Origin: Kitasatospora sp. MMS16-BH015 | GTDB lineage: Bacteria; Actinomycetota; Actinomycetes; Streptomycetales; Streptomycetaceae | Assembly (NCBI RefSeq): GCF_002943525.1 | Contig: NZ_CP025394.1 | Coordinates: 5,642,001 to 5,706,000, forward strand | Direction: 5' to 3' | Length of the DNA stretch: 64,000 nt | Shown: in pieces, positions 39,439 to 47,150 of the stretch | Layout: each line of letters begins with the position of its first letter | Numbering within the stretch: position 1 is the first letter of the stretch | Notes under the pieces: generated by a model | Told to the model about the DNA's origin: nothing | Database searches by the model: none | The model's input: only the letters and a program-made list of their open reading frames with translations | Position numbers and translations under genes: made by a program

Positions 39439-40494
39439 TCAGTCCCCTTCGCGGGCCTCCTTGGAGGAGAGCAGCCGGCGCAGCGAGTACAGCCGGGCCT
39501 GCTCGGCGTGTCCCTCGGCCACCCAGGCGTCCAGGGCGCAGTCGGGCTCGTCGTGGCTGCATGCGCGCGGGCAGCCCTCGGTGCCGGGCTCCAGGTCGGG
39601 GAAGGCCAGGATCACCCGGGACGGGTCGATGTGGGAGAGGCCGAAGGAGCGGAAGCCGGGCGTGTCGATCACCCAGCCCGGGTCCAGCGCCTTCTTCGAG
39701 CCGGGCTTGGCCCCGGGCGGTGGGGGGAGGCGCAGCGCGAGGGCCGAGACGGTGGTGTGCCGGCCCCGGCCGGTCACCGCGTTGACGTGCCCGGTGGTGC
39801 GCTGGCGCTCCGGCACCAGCGCGTTGACCAGGGTGGTCTTGCCGACGCCGGAGTGCCCGATGAAGACGGTGGAGCGCCCGCGCAGGTGCTCGCGGACGGC
39901 CTCGGCGCCGGTGGTCTCCAGCTCGTCCCGCCGGGTCACCACGTAGGTAATGCCGAGCGGGGCGTACGCCTCGAGCAGCGGCTCGGCCGGGGCCAGGTCG
40001 GATTTGGTGAGCACCAGGATCGGCTCCATGCCCGCGTCGTACGCGGCCACCAGGCAGCGGTCGATCAGCCGGGGGCGCGGCTCCGGATCGGCCAGCGCGG
40101 TGACGATGGCCAGCTGCTGGGCGTTGGCGACCACGATCCGCTCGTACGGGTCGTCGTCGTCCGCGGTGCGCCGCAGGACGGAGCTGCGCTCTTCCACCCG
40201 GACGATCCGGGCCAGGGTGTCCGGATCGCCGGAGAGGTCGCCGACCACGTTGACCCTGTCCCCCACGACCACGCCCTTGCGGCCCAGCTCACGGGCCTTC
40301 ATGGCGACGACCTGGCGTTCCTGCTTGGTCCCCGCGTCGACCAGGCAGGTCAGCCGGCCCCGGTCCACGGTGAGGATCATCGCGTCGGCGGCGTCCTCGT
40401 GCTTGGGCCGGATCCGCGTCCGGGGCCGGGAGCCCTTGCGGCCCGGGCGGTTGCGGATGTCGTCCTCGTCGGCGTCCTTGCCGTAGCGGCGCAT
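39439..40494 (-). CDS. rsgA: Ribosome small-subunit-dependent GTPase RsgA
   Basis: The product is 351 aa. The order of motifs is circularly permuted as in RsgA/YjeQ: OB-fold N-terminus (GDRVNVVGDLSGD), G4 LVLTKSDL, G1 GHSGVGKTTLVNAL, G3 DTPGFRSFGL, then a zinc knuckle (EGCPRACSHDEPDC). It matures the 30S subunit. The N-terminal ~30 residues are highly basic (RPGRKGSRPRTRIRPKHE), likely rRNA-binding. ATG 40494 begins the conserved MRRYGKD start. It lies 17 nt downstream of aroA, so the two are probably co-transcribed. Confidence 0.94.
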   Translation of the reverse strand: MRRYGKDADEDDIRNRPGRKGSRPRTRIRPKHEDAADAMILTVDRGRLTCLVDAGTKQERQVVAMKARELGRKGVVVGDRVNVVGDLSGDPDTLARIVRVEERSSVLRRTADDDDPYERIVVANAQQLAIVTALADPEPRPRLIDRCLVAAYDAGMEPILVLTKSDLAPAEPLLEAYAPLGITYVVTRRDELETTGAEAVREHLRGRSTVFIGHSGVGKTTLVNALVPERQRTTGHVNAVTGRGRHTTVSALALRLPPPPGAKPGSKKALDPGWVIDTPGFRSFGLSHIDPSRVILAFPDLEPGTEGCPRACSHDEPDCALDAWVAEGHAEQARLYSLRRLLSSKEAREGD

Positions 40495-40511
40495 GGTGCT
40501 CGTCCCCCCGA

Positions 40512-41828
40512 TCAGACCTGGCCGAGGAGGTCGGCCCACATCCGGGGGAAGTCCGGCAGGGTCTTGGCGGTGGTCGCCACGTTCTCCACCTGGACGCCCT
40601 CGACCGCCAGGCCGAGCACGGCCGCGGCGGTGGCCAGCCGGTGGTCCTCGTAGGTGTGGAAGACGCCGCCGTGCAGCTTGCGCGGGCGGATCCGCAGGCC
40701 GTCCTCGGTCTCGGTCACGTCGCCGCCGAGGTCGTTGATCTCCTTGGCCAGCGCGGCCAGGCGGTCGGTCTCGTGCAGGCGCAGGTGGGCGATGCCGTAC
40801 AGGTGCGACTCGGAGTCGGCCAGCGCGGCCACCGCGGCGATCACCGGGGTCAGCTCGCCCACGTCGTGCAGGTCGGCCTCGATGCCCTGGATCCGGCCGG
40901 TGCCGGTGAACTCCAGGCCGTCCTCGACGAACCGGCAGCTGCCGCCCATCGCGGTGTAGATCTCGCGCAGCTGGTCGCCCGGCTGGTAGGTGTGCTTGGG
41001 CCAGTCGCGGACGGTCACCCTGCCGCCGGTGACCAGCGCGGCGGCGAAGAACGGCGCGGCGTTGGAGAGGTCGGGCTCGACCACCAGGTCACGGCCGATC
41101 AGGGCGCCGGGGGCGACCCGCCAGACGTCCTTCTCGCCGCCGTCCTCGGGCGCGTCCACCTGGGCGCCGGCCTTGCGCAGCATGTCGACCGTCATCCGGA
41201 TGTGCGGCAGCGAGGGCACGGTCTCGCCGACGTTGCGGATCTCCACGCCGTTGTTGAAGCGCGGGCCGGAGAGCAACAGGGCGCTGATGAACTGGGAGGA
41301 GGTCGAGGCGTCCACCTCGACCAGGCCGCCGTCCAGGCTGCCGGTGCCGTGCACGGTGAGCGGGAAGCCGCCGCGGCCGCCGTCGTCGATCCGGGCGCCG
41401 AGCGTGCGCAGGGCGTTGATCACGCCGTGCTGGGGGCGCTCGTAGCTGCGCGGGTCGCCGTCGAAGTGCACCGGGCCGTCGGCCAGCGCGGCCACCGGCG
41501 GCAGGAAGCGCATGACCGTGCCGGCGTTGCCCACGTCCACCTGGGCCGGGCCGTGCAGCGGGCCGGGGATGACCCGCCAGGCCTCGCCGCCGCCGGTGCC
41601 GCCGGCGTCCGAGTTGACCGTCTCCTCGATGCTGACGCCCAGCGCCCGCAGGCCGTCCGCCATCAGCTGCGAGTCGCGGCTGCGCAGCGGCCGCCGCACC
41701 CAGCCCGGCCGGGCGGCCAGGGCGGCCAGCACCAGCGCGCGGTTGGTCGCCGACTTCGAACCGGGGATGGTGACGGTCGCGTCGACGGCGGAGGTCGCGA
41801 CGGGGGCGGGCCACAGGGCTTCAGTCAT
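40512..41828 (-). CDS. aroA: 3-phosphoshikimate 1-carboxyvinyltransferase (EPSP synthase)
   Basis: The product is 438 aa and full length. Signatures are IPGSKSATNRALVLAALA (shikimate-3-phosphate binding), VGNAGTVMRFLPPVAAL, DGDPRSYERPQHGVINALR, STSSQFISALLL and the C-terminal HETDRLAALAKEI. It makes EPSP in the shikimate pathway. The NAGTVMR form differs by Val from the common NAGTA motif. The gene is followed at 17 nt by rsgA. A hairpin separates it from the upstream M50 gene, so it has its own promoter in the 85-nt gap. Confidence 0.95.
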   Translation of the reverse strand: MTEALWPAPVATSAVDATVTIPGSKSATNRALVLAALAARPGWVRRPLRSRDSQLMADGLRALGVSIEETVNSDAGGTGGGEAWRVIPGPLHGPAQVDVGNAGTVMRFLPPVAALADGPVHFDGDPRSYERPQHGVINALRTLGARIDDGGRGGFPLTVHGTGSLDGGLVEVDASTSSQFISALLLSGPRFNNGVEIRNVGETVPSLPHIRMTVDMLRKAGAQVDAPEDGGEKDVWRVAPGALIGRDLVVEPDLSNAAPFFAAALVTGGRVTVRDWPKHTYQPGDQLREIYTAMGGSCRFVEDGLEFTGTGRIQGIEADLHDVGELTPVIAAVAALADSESHLYGIAHLRLHETDRLAALAKEINDLGGDVTETEDGLRIRPRKLHGGVFHTYEDHRLATAAAVLGLAVEGVQVENVATTAKTLPDFPRMWADLLGQV

Positions 41829-41880
41829 GGCCTCAGTCTAGGGGCCCGGGGGTGTGCGACCCGGGTGGCGTCCACGCCGT

Positions 41881-41915
41881 GGGCCCCCGGTGTCAGGGGT
41901 CCCCACCGGGGGCTC
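41881..41915 (-). terminator. Terminator after the M50 peptidase gene
   Basis: A 12-bp stem (41881-41892 with 41904-41915, one G-T wobble) and an 11-nt loop overlap the last bases of the M50 gene stop and precede aroA on the minus strand. Confidence 0.6.
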
Positions 41916-42627
41916 AGGTGAACGCGGGGGTGAGCAGCCAGCTGCCGCCGGCCAGCAGGCAGGCGAGGGCGACCACCAGGAAGAGGGTCACCCAGAGCAC
42001 GGCGCTCACCCCGGTGAGCCGCGCCAGTTGGTCGGCGTCCGAGTCGCGGGCCCCGCCGCGGCGCCGCTTGCCCTGAAGCTCGACCACCGGCCGGACGCCG
42101 GCCAGCAGCAGGAACCAGATGCCCAGGTAGGCGAAGGCCGCGTGCAGCTGGTCGCCGCCGTACCAGCTGACCAGGAAGAACACCGCGCCGGTGACCACCA
42201 CCGAGAGCAGTCCGAAGGCGTTGCGGATCATCACCAGCAGGCCCGCGAGCAGCAGGATCGCGATCCAGAGCAGGGCGGTGACGCGGTGCTGGGCGAGCAG
42301 TGCGGCGCCGCCGAGGCCGAGCAGCGGCGGGGCGGTGTAGCCCGCGGCGGCGGTGAGCACCATGCCGAGGCCGTGCGGCTTGCCGGAGGAGACGGTCAGG
42401 CCCGAGGTGTCCGAGTGCAGCCGGATGCCGGAGAGCCGGCGGCCGGTGAGCAGCGCGGTGAGGCCGTGCCCGCCCTCGTGCGCGATCGTCACGACGTTGC
42501 GGCTCAGCCGCCAGACCGGGTGCGGCAGGATCGCGGCCAGCGCGACCGCCGCCGTGCCGAGGACCAGCCAGCGCGGCGGGTCGGGCTGGGTGCCGACGGC
42601 GCGCTGCCATACCTCCGTGACGTCCAT
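41914..42627 (-). CDS. M50-family membrane metallopeptidase
   Basis: The product is 237 aa with five to six transmembrane segments. The zinc motif is VVTIAHEGGHGLTALLTGR (HExxH) inside the second hydrophobic region, and the second metal-site Asp could be in the C-terminal SDADQLA. The compact form without PDZ domain resembles the M50B-like proteins of actinobacteria rather than RseP. It would cleave membrane-embedded substrates, which are unknown here. ATG 42627 was chosen as the beginning of the conserved MDVTEVWQRAVG; the frame is open further upstream across the divergent SRAP promoter. Confidence 0.86.
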   Translation of the reverse strand: MDVTEVWQRAVGTQPDPPRWLVLGTAAVALAAILPHPVWRLSRNVVTIAHEGGHGLTALLTGRRLSGIRLHSDTSGLTVSSGKPHGLGMVLTAAAGYTAPPLLGLGGAALLAQHRVTALLWIAILLLAGLLVMIRNAFGLLSVVVTGAVFFLVSWYGGDQLHAAFAYLGIWFLLLAGVRPVVELQGKRRRGGARDSDADQLARLTGVSAVLWVTLFLVVALACLLAGGSWLLTPAFT

Positions 42628-42738
42628 CGGGGTGCCTCCTGTGCGGTGTGCCGATCCGGCAGCCTCCCACGGAGGGACGGCTGCGCGGTACCTGTCGGTT
42701 CTCACCCGGACGGCCGACGGCCTGGCTACGCTGGCGGT

Positions 42739-43500
42739 ATGTGTGGTCGGTTCGCATCCAGCACCAAGCCCGAGGACCTGGTCGAGATCTTCGGCGTCGA
42801 GCAGTGGGACCCGACGGAGGCCATCGCCCCGAGTTGGAACGTGGCGCCGACGGACGCCGCGTACGTGATCCTCGACCGGGCGCCGAAGGGTGCGGGCGAG
42901 CCGGTGCGGCAGCTGCGGGTGCTGCGGTGGGGGCTGGTGCCGGCCTGGTCGAAGACCGCCGAGACGGCGGTGAAGATGATCAACGCGCGTGCCGACACCG
43001 TGCACGAGAAGCCCGCGTACCGGCAGGCCTTCGCCTCGCGGCGGTGCCTGATCCCGATCGACGGCTACTACGAATGGCAGACCGTGCCGGCGGTGAAGGG
43101 GAAGCCGCGCAAGCAGCCGTACTTCGTGAGCCGCGCCGACGGCGGGGTGCTGGCGCTGGCGGGGCTGTACGAGTTCTGGCGGGACAGGTCGAGGCCCGGG
43201 GACGATCCGGGGGCCTGGCTGGTGACCTGCACGGTGGTCACCACGGAGGCGGAGCCGTTGCTGGCTCCCATCCACGAGCGGATGCCGTTGTTCCTGGACC
43301 CGGGGGCCTTCGACGCGTGGCTCGATCCGGGGCTGAGCGAGGTGGAGGAGGTGCGGGGGTTGTTGGTACCGCCCGCGCCCGGGGCGCTGACCGCCGTGCC
43401 GGTGGGGGCCGGGGTGGGGAACATTCGGAACAACGGGCCGGAGTTGGTCCGGGAGATCGACGCTGGGGCTGTGGACCGGGGTGACTTGAGCCTGTTCTAG
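42739..43500 (+). CDS. SRAP-domain abasic-site DNA-protein crosslinking protein (YedK/HMCES)
   Basis: The product is 253 aa. It starts MCGRFASS, so the Cys2 nucleophile becomes N-terminal after Met removal. Other active-site elements are SWNVAPTDAAYVI, INARADTVHEKPAYR, IPIDGYYEWQ (catalytic Glu) and APIHERMPLFL (His). SRAP proteins crosslink to abasic sites in single-stranded DNA and shield them. It is divergent from the M50 gene. ATG 42739 is fixed by the requirement for Cys2. It ends 26 nt before a dispersed repeat. Confidence 0.94.
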   Translation: MCGRFASSTKPEDLVEIFGVEQWDPTEAIAPSWNVAPTDAAYVILDRAPKGAGEPVRQLRVLRWGLVPAWSKTAETAVKMINARADTVHEKPAYRQAFASRRCLIPIDGYYEWQTVPAVKGKPRKQPYFVSRADGGVLALAGLYEFWRDRSRPGDDPGAWLVTCTVVTTEAEPLLAPIHERMPLFLDPGAFDAWLDPGLSEVEEVRGLLVPPAPGALTAVPVGAGVGNIRNNGPELVREIDAGAVDRGDLSLF

Positions 43501-43526
43501 GCGGGACTCGCGCCCCTGGGGATGCC

Positions 43527-43546
43527 CGCGCAGTTCCCCGCGCCCC
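43527..43546. repeat. Dispersed GC-rich repeat, locus 6 (single inverted copy)
   Basis: One copy of CGCGCAGTTCCCCGCGCCCC, followed directly by TGTTTTTGC, lies 26 nt after the SRAP gene. The weaker partner CGCGCCCCTGGGG (about 43509) could make a short hairpin with T-run, so here the element looks like a working terminator. Confidence 0.7.
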
Positions 43547-43580
43547 TGTTTTTGCTCCCGAGCTGCCTAGAGTGATCGCT

Positions 43581-44216
43581 ATGCAGACTCTGGTGGATAC
43601 CCCCGTCGGTGTGGCTCGTGTGACGCGGTTCGAGGCGGTGGGAGCGAAGGCGCTCGTGGTGCTCGGGCATGGGGCCGGGGGTGGGGTGGAGGCGGCGGAT
43701 CTGCAGGCGTTGGCGGCGGGGCTGCCGGGGCTGGGGTTCGCGGTGGCGTTGGTGGAGCAGCCTTGGCGGGTGTTGGGGAAGAAGGTGGCGCCGGCGCCGA
43801 AGACCCTGGACGCCGGGTGGGTGCCGGTGGTGGGGGAGCTGGTGGCGGAGGGGCTGCCGGTGGTGGTCGGCGGGCGGAGTGCGGGGGCCCGGGTGGCGTG
43901 CCGGACGGCGGTGGGGACGGGGGCGGCGGCCGTGTTGGCGCTGTCGTTCCCGCTGCACCCGCCGGGGCGGCCGGAGAAGAGCCGGGCGGAGGAGCTGACG
44001 GAGTCGGGGCGCCCCACGCTGGTGCTGCAGGGGGCGGCGGATCCGTTCGGGACGCCGGAGGAGTACCCGGAGCTGCCGGCGGGGCACCGGCTGGTGGCGG
44101 TGCCGTACGGGAACCACTCGTTCGCGGTGCCGAAGCGGGCGCCGTACGGGCCGGAGGAGGCGATGGCGCTGATCACGGCGACGGCGGCGGAGTGGCTGGG
44201 TGGGCTGTTCGGCTGA
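43581..44216 (+). CDS. Alpha/beta-hydrolase family protein (KANL3/Tex30-like)
   Basis: The product is 211 aa. After VLGHGAGGGVEAADLQAL (oxyanion region), the nucleophile elbow is VVGGRSAGARVA (GxSxG), the acid is in LVLQGAADPFGT and the His in VPYGNHSFAVP. This compact fold is typical of dienelactone-hydrolase-like or Tex30-like proteins with unknown substrates. ATG 43581 is used; an in-frame GTG at 43572 is possible, and neither has a strong SD. It precedes the SigR promoter by only 37 nt, so SigR readthrough from here is possible. Confidence 0.85.
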   Translation: MQTLVDTPVGVARVTRFEAVGAKALVVLGHGAGGGVEAADLQALAAGLPGLGFAVALVEQPWRVLGKKVAPAPKTLDAGWVPVVGELVAEGLPVVVGGRSAGARVACRTAVGTGAAAVLALSFPLHPPGRPEKSRAEELTESGRPTLVLQGAADPFGTPEEYPELPAGHRLVAVPYGNHSFAVPKRAPYGPEEAMALITATAAEWLGGLFG

Positions 44217-44252
44217 TCCGTGGCGGGAGTTGGGGGTCGGCGGTGCGGGGCG

Positions 44253-44278
44253 GGAATGCGGGCGGGGGCGGGCGGGTT
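44253..44278 (+). promoter_or_regulatory. SigR-type autoregulatory promoter (sigRp2-like)
   Basis: GGAAT (44253-44257), 18 nt and GTT (44276-44278) match the SigR consensus exactly. It sits 43 nt before the ATG of the long sigR reading frame, in the position of the thiol-induced p2 promoter known from S. coelicolor. Confidence 0.88.
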
Positions 44279-44320
44279 TACACCACCGTCAGCAGGTGTC
44301 CCGGTAGGAAGGCAGGGCCG

Positions 44321-45214
44321 ATGGGTCCGATCGCGTGCCCCGAGCGACCGGCCAGGAGCGAGGCGGATGCCGCCTTCGCGCCGGTCTGGTCCGACTGGCT
44401 GGTCGCGGGCGAGAAGCCCGTCAGCCCGATATCCTCGCTCTCGGGTGGGCCCGCCGTGGGCTTCCGCCGCCATGCCGAGGAGGTGGGTCCGGTCGTCGGA
44501 GCGGAGCACGAGGCCGAGCCGGGTGAGGGCCAGCCGGTGAGCGAGGTGCTCACGGGCGAGGAGTTGGCCGAGGCGATCGGCGAGGACACCTTCCGGGTGT
44601 CGGCCCAGGAGACCGAGGAGGCCCGGCGGGAGCGCTTCGAGCGCGACGCCCTGGGCTACCTCGACCCGATGTACTCCGCGGCCCTCCGGATGACGAGGAA
44701 CCCGGCCGACGCCGAGGATCTGCTGCAGGAGGCCTTCGCCAAGGCGTACGCCTCGTTCCACCAGTTCCGCGAGGGCACCAACCTCAAGGCGTGGCTGTAC
44801 CGCATCCTCACCAACACCTTCATCAACTCGTACCGGAAGAAGCAGCGCGAGCCCCAGCGCACCGCCGCCGAGGAGATCGAGGACTGGCAGCTGGCCCGGG
44901 CCGAGTCGCACATGTCGACCGGTCTGCGTTCGGCCGAGGCCCAGGCGCTCGACCACCTGCCGGACAGCGACGTGAAGGACGCCCTCCAGGCGATCCCGGA
45001 GGAATTCCGGATCGCGGTGTACCTCGCCGATGTAGAGGGCTTTGCCTACAAGGAGATCGCGGACATCATGGGTACACCCATCGGTACGGTGATGTCCCGG
45101 CTGCACCGTGGCCGCCGGCAGTTGCGCGGCATGCTGGAGGATTACGCCCGCGAGCGCGGGCTCGTCCCCGCCGGCAGCGGGGCAGGGCAGGAAGCGAAGG
45201 GCGCGGGCTCATGA
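44321..45214 (+). CDS. sigR: ECF sigma factor SigR (thiol-oxidative stress)
   Basis: The long form is 297 aa. The shared core has sigma-2 (ALRMTRNPADAEDLLQEAFAKAYASFHQF, TNLKAWLYRILTNTFIN) and sigma-4 (DVKDALQAIPEEFRIAVYLADVEGFAYKEIADIMG, GTVMSRLHRGRRQLR). A second in-frame start, GTG 44537 with GAGGG upstream, gives 225 aa, the length of SigR itself. ATG 44321 gives an extension of 72 residues corresponding to the unstable induced isoform SigR' described in S. coelicolor. The SigR consensus promoter lies upstream of the long start only. The stop overlaps rsrA by 4 nt. Confidence 0.95.
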   Translation: MGPIACPERPARSEADAAFAPVWSDWLVAGEKPVSPISSLSGGPAVGFRRHAEEVGPVVGAEHEAEPGEGQPVSEVLTGEELAEAIGEDTFRVSAQETEEARRERFERDALGYLDPMYSAALRMTRNPADAEDLLQEAFAKAYASFHQFREGTNLKAWLYRILTNTFINSYRKKQREPQRTAAEEIEDWQLARAESHMSTGLRSAEAQALDHLPDSDVKDALQAIPEEFRIAVYLADVEGFAYKEIADIMGTPIGTVMSRLHRGRRQLRGMLEDYARERGLVPAGSGAGQEAKGAGS

Positions 45215-45534
45215 GCTGCGGCGATCCGCACGACACCGAGTGTGGTGAGGTGCTCGACCACCTCTACGAATTCCTCGACAACGAGATGAACGAGGGCGAC
45301 TGCGTCAAGCTGCGCGTGCACTTCGAGGAGTGCTCGCCCTGCCTGGAGAAGTACGGCCTCGAGCAGGCGATCAAGGCGCTGATCAAGCGTTCCTGCGGCT
45401 GTGACGACACCCCGGCGGATCTGCGCGGCAAGGTGCTGGCCCGGATCGACTCGATCCGCTCGGCCCAGCGCCGGGCCGAGCCGGTGGGCGTCACCGAGCC
45501 GCTGGTGGCCACCGAGGCCTCCGCCGCCGAGTAG
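45211..45534 (+). CDS. rsrA: Zinc-binding redox anti-sigma factor RsrA
   Basis: The product is 107 aa. Cysteines at 3, 11, 31, 41, 44, 62 and 64 and His37 reproduce the ZAS pattern HxxxCxxC (H37, C41, C44), with Cys11 as the probable disulfide partner. The reduced Zn form binds SigR; disulfide stress ejects zinc and releases SigR. The C-terminal ~40 residues are polar and probably disordered. The ATG overlaps the sigR stop (ATGA), so production is coupled. A weak CTCAC/GTGAG hairpin follows at 45587-45604. Confidence 0.95.
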   Translation: MSCGDPHDTECGEVLDHLYEFLDNEMNEGDCVKLRVHFEECSPCLEKYGLEQAIKALIKRSCGCDDTPADLRGKVLARIDSIRSAQRRAEPVGVTEPLVATEASAAE

Positions 45535-45722
45535 ACCGGCTCCGGTCGCGTGCGCACGTCCGCTGGTCGGGTGCACGCGTCCTAATCTCACTCGTTCGGG
45601 TGAGCTGAGGCGGTGTCGGCCAGGGCTATCACCGTGGAGCGGCCCAGCGCCCCGAGTCGCGGCCTATTCTCCTGACGAGCCCTCACCGTGAGGTGCTCCG
45701 AGGGCACTGGGGTCGTGGCGGG

Positions 45723-47150
45723 GTGGCGGAGATCGCTGGTGAGGGCACGGCACTGCCGAAGGCCGCCGTGCGGTACGTCGAGGTGGTGCTGCTGGCCGCC
45801 GTGGTCTGCCTGCTGAGCCCACTGCTCTGGCCCGGCTCGGCGGGGGCGGTGGACTGGCCCCGGGTCGGGCTGCTGGCCTTCCTGCACTCCTGTTGGGACG
45901 CGCTGGCCCAGGGCCGTCCCACCCCCTGCTTCCGGCTGGCCCGGCGGCTCGCCCGCCGGCCGGTGGCCGGCACGGCGGTGCCGGGGCCGGCCGCCGCGTT
46001 CTTCCCGGTGCTCTTCGCCGGGGTGCTGATGCTCCCGCCCGCCGCCGCCGCGCTGGTCGCGCTGCCCACCGCGTTATCTGTGGCCGACGGCCGCCCCTGG
46101 CGGCGGCTGCGCGGCTGCTGGAACGCGGCGCAGCTCGCACTGGCCGCCTGCACCGCCGCCGTGGTCTTCCGGTTGCTCGACGGCCCCCGGCTGCTGCTCG
46201 GCTCGCGCTTCCCCGGGGCGGTGCTGCCGGTGCTGGCCGCCGTCGCGGTGTTCTGCCTGGTCAACACCGGTCTGGTGGCCGGCATGCGGAGCCTGGCCGA
46301 GCCCGGCTGCGGCGGCGGTGGCCGACGGCCCGGGCGGCTGCTCTCGGCCCTGGTGCACGGCGCCGGCGGGCTCATGGTGGCGGTGCTCTGGCAGGGGCCG
46401 TACGGCGCCTTCGCCGCGGTGCTCGCGCTGCTGCCGCTGTCGATCTCCGCCTGGGTGTTCGCCGAGGGGCACCGGGAGCGGACGGCCCATCAGGCCGCCG
46501 TGCAGGCGCTGGTGCAGGCCGTGGAGATCAAGGACGCGTACACCAGGGGCCACAGCGAGCGGGTCGGCCGGGCCGCCGTGCTGATCGCGCGTCAGCTCGG
46601 GATGGCCGAGGAGCGGCTGCGCACCCTGCACTTCGCGGGCACCCTGCACGACGTGGGCAAGCTCGGGGTGGCCACCGAGCTGCTGCGACGCAACGGCCCG
46701 CTCACCGAGGCCGAGCGGCGGGCGGTGGAGGTGCACCCGGTCTTCGGGCACGAACTCGTCCGCGAGATCACCTTCCTGGGCGAGGCCCGGGCCGGCATCC
46801 TGCACCACCACGAGCGGATGGACGGGCGCGGCTACCCGGCCGGGCTGGTCGGGGCGGGCATCCCGGAGTTCGCCCGGATCATCTCGGTGGCCGACGCCTT
46901 CGACTCGATGACCTCCACCCGCTCCTACCGGCGCGGCCGGCCGGTGCCGGAGGCCGTGGCCGAGCTGGAGCGGTGCGCGGGCAGCCAGTTCGACCCGGTG
47001 ATGGTGCGGGCGCTGGTGGCCGCGGTGGCCGAGCACGGCTGGCAGCCGGCCCTGCCCCCGCCGGACGAACAGGCCGTGCCGGACATCCCGCTCGGGGTGC
47101 CTGAGCCCGCCCGGCGGCGGGTGGCCACCGGTGGGTCGGGGGCGGCGTGA
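45723..47150 (+). CDS. Membrane HD-GYP domain protein (putative c-di-GMP phosphodiesterase)
   Basis: The product is about 475 aa. Roughly the first 250 residues contain about six hydrophobic segments (VEVVLLAAVVCLLSPLL and others). The C-terminal HD-GYP domain has HSERVGRAAVLIARQLG, LHDVGKLGV (HD), HPVFGHELV, HHHERMDGRGYPAGL (HH and GYP signature) and ADAFDSMTS. All residues expected for c-di-GMP hydrolysis appear present. GTG 45723 is chosen; GTG 45693 adds 10 residues, and neither has a good SD. It overlaps the next gene, a degenerate HD protein, by 4 nt, so a hetero-complex is plausible. Confidence 0.85.
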   Translation: MAEIAGEGTALPKAAVRYVEVVLLAAVVCLLSPLLWPGSAGAVDWPRVGLLAFLHSCWDALAQGRPTPCFRLARRLARRPVAGTAVPGPAAAFFPVLFAGVLMLPPAAAALVALPTALSVADGRPWRRLRGCWNAAQLALAACTAAVVFRLLDGPRLLLGSRFPGAVLPVLAAVAVFCLVNTGLVAGMRSLAEPGCGGGGRRPGRLLSALVHGAGGLMVAVLWQGPYGAFAAVLALLPLSISAWVFAEGHRERTAHQAAVQALVQAVEIKDAYTRGHSERVGRAAVLIARQLGMAEERLRTLHFAGTLHDVGKLGVATELLRRNGPLTEAERRAVEVHPVFGHELVREITFLGEARAGILHHHERMDGRGYPAGLVGAGIPEFARIISVADAFDSMTSTRSYRRGRPVPEAVAELERCAGSQFDPVMVRALVAAVAEHGWQPALPPPDEQAVPDIPLGVPEPARRRVATGGSGAA

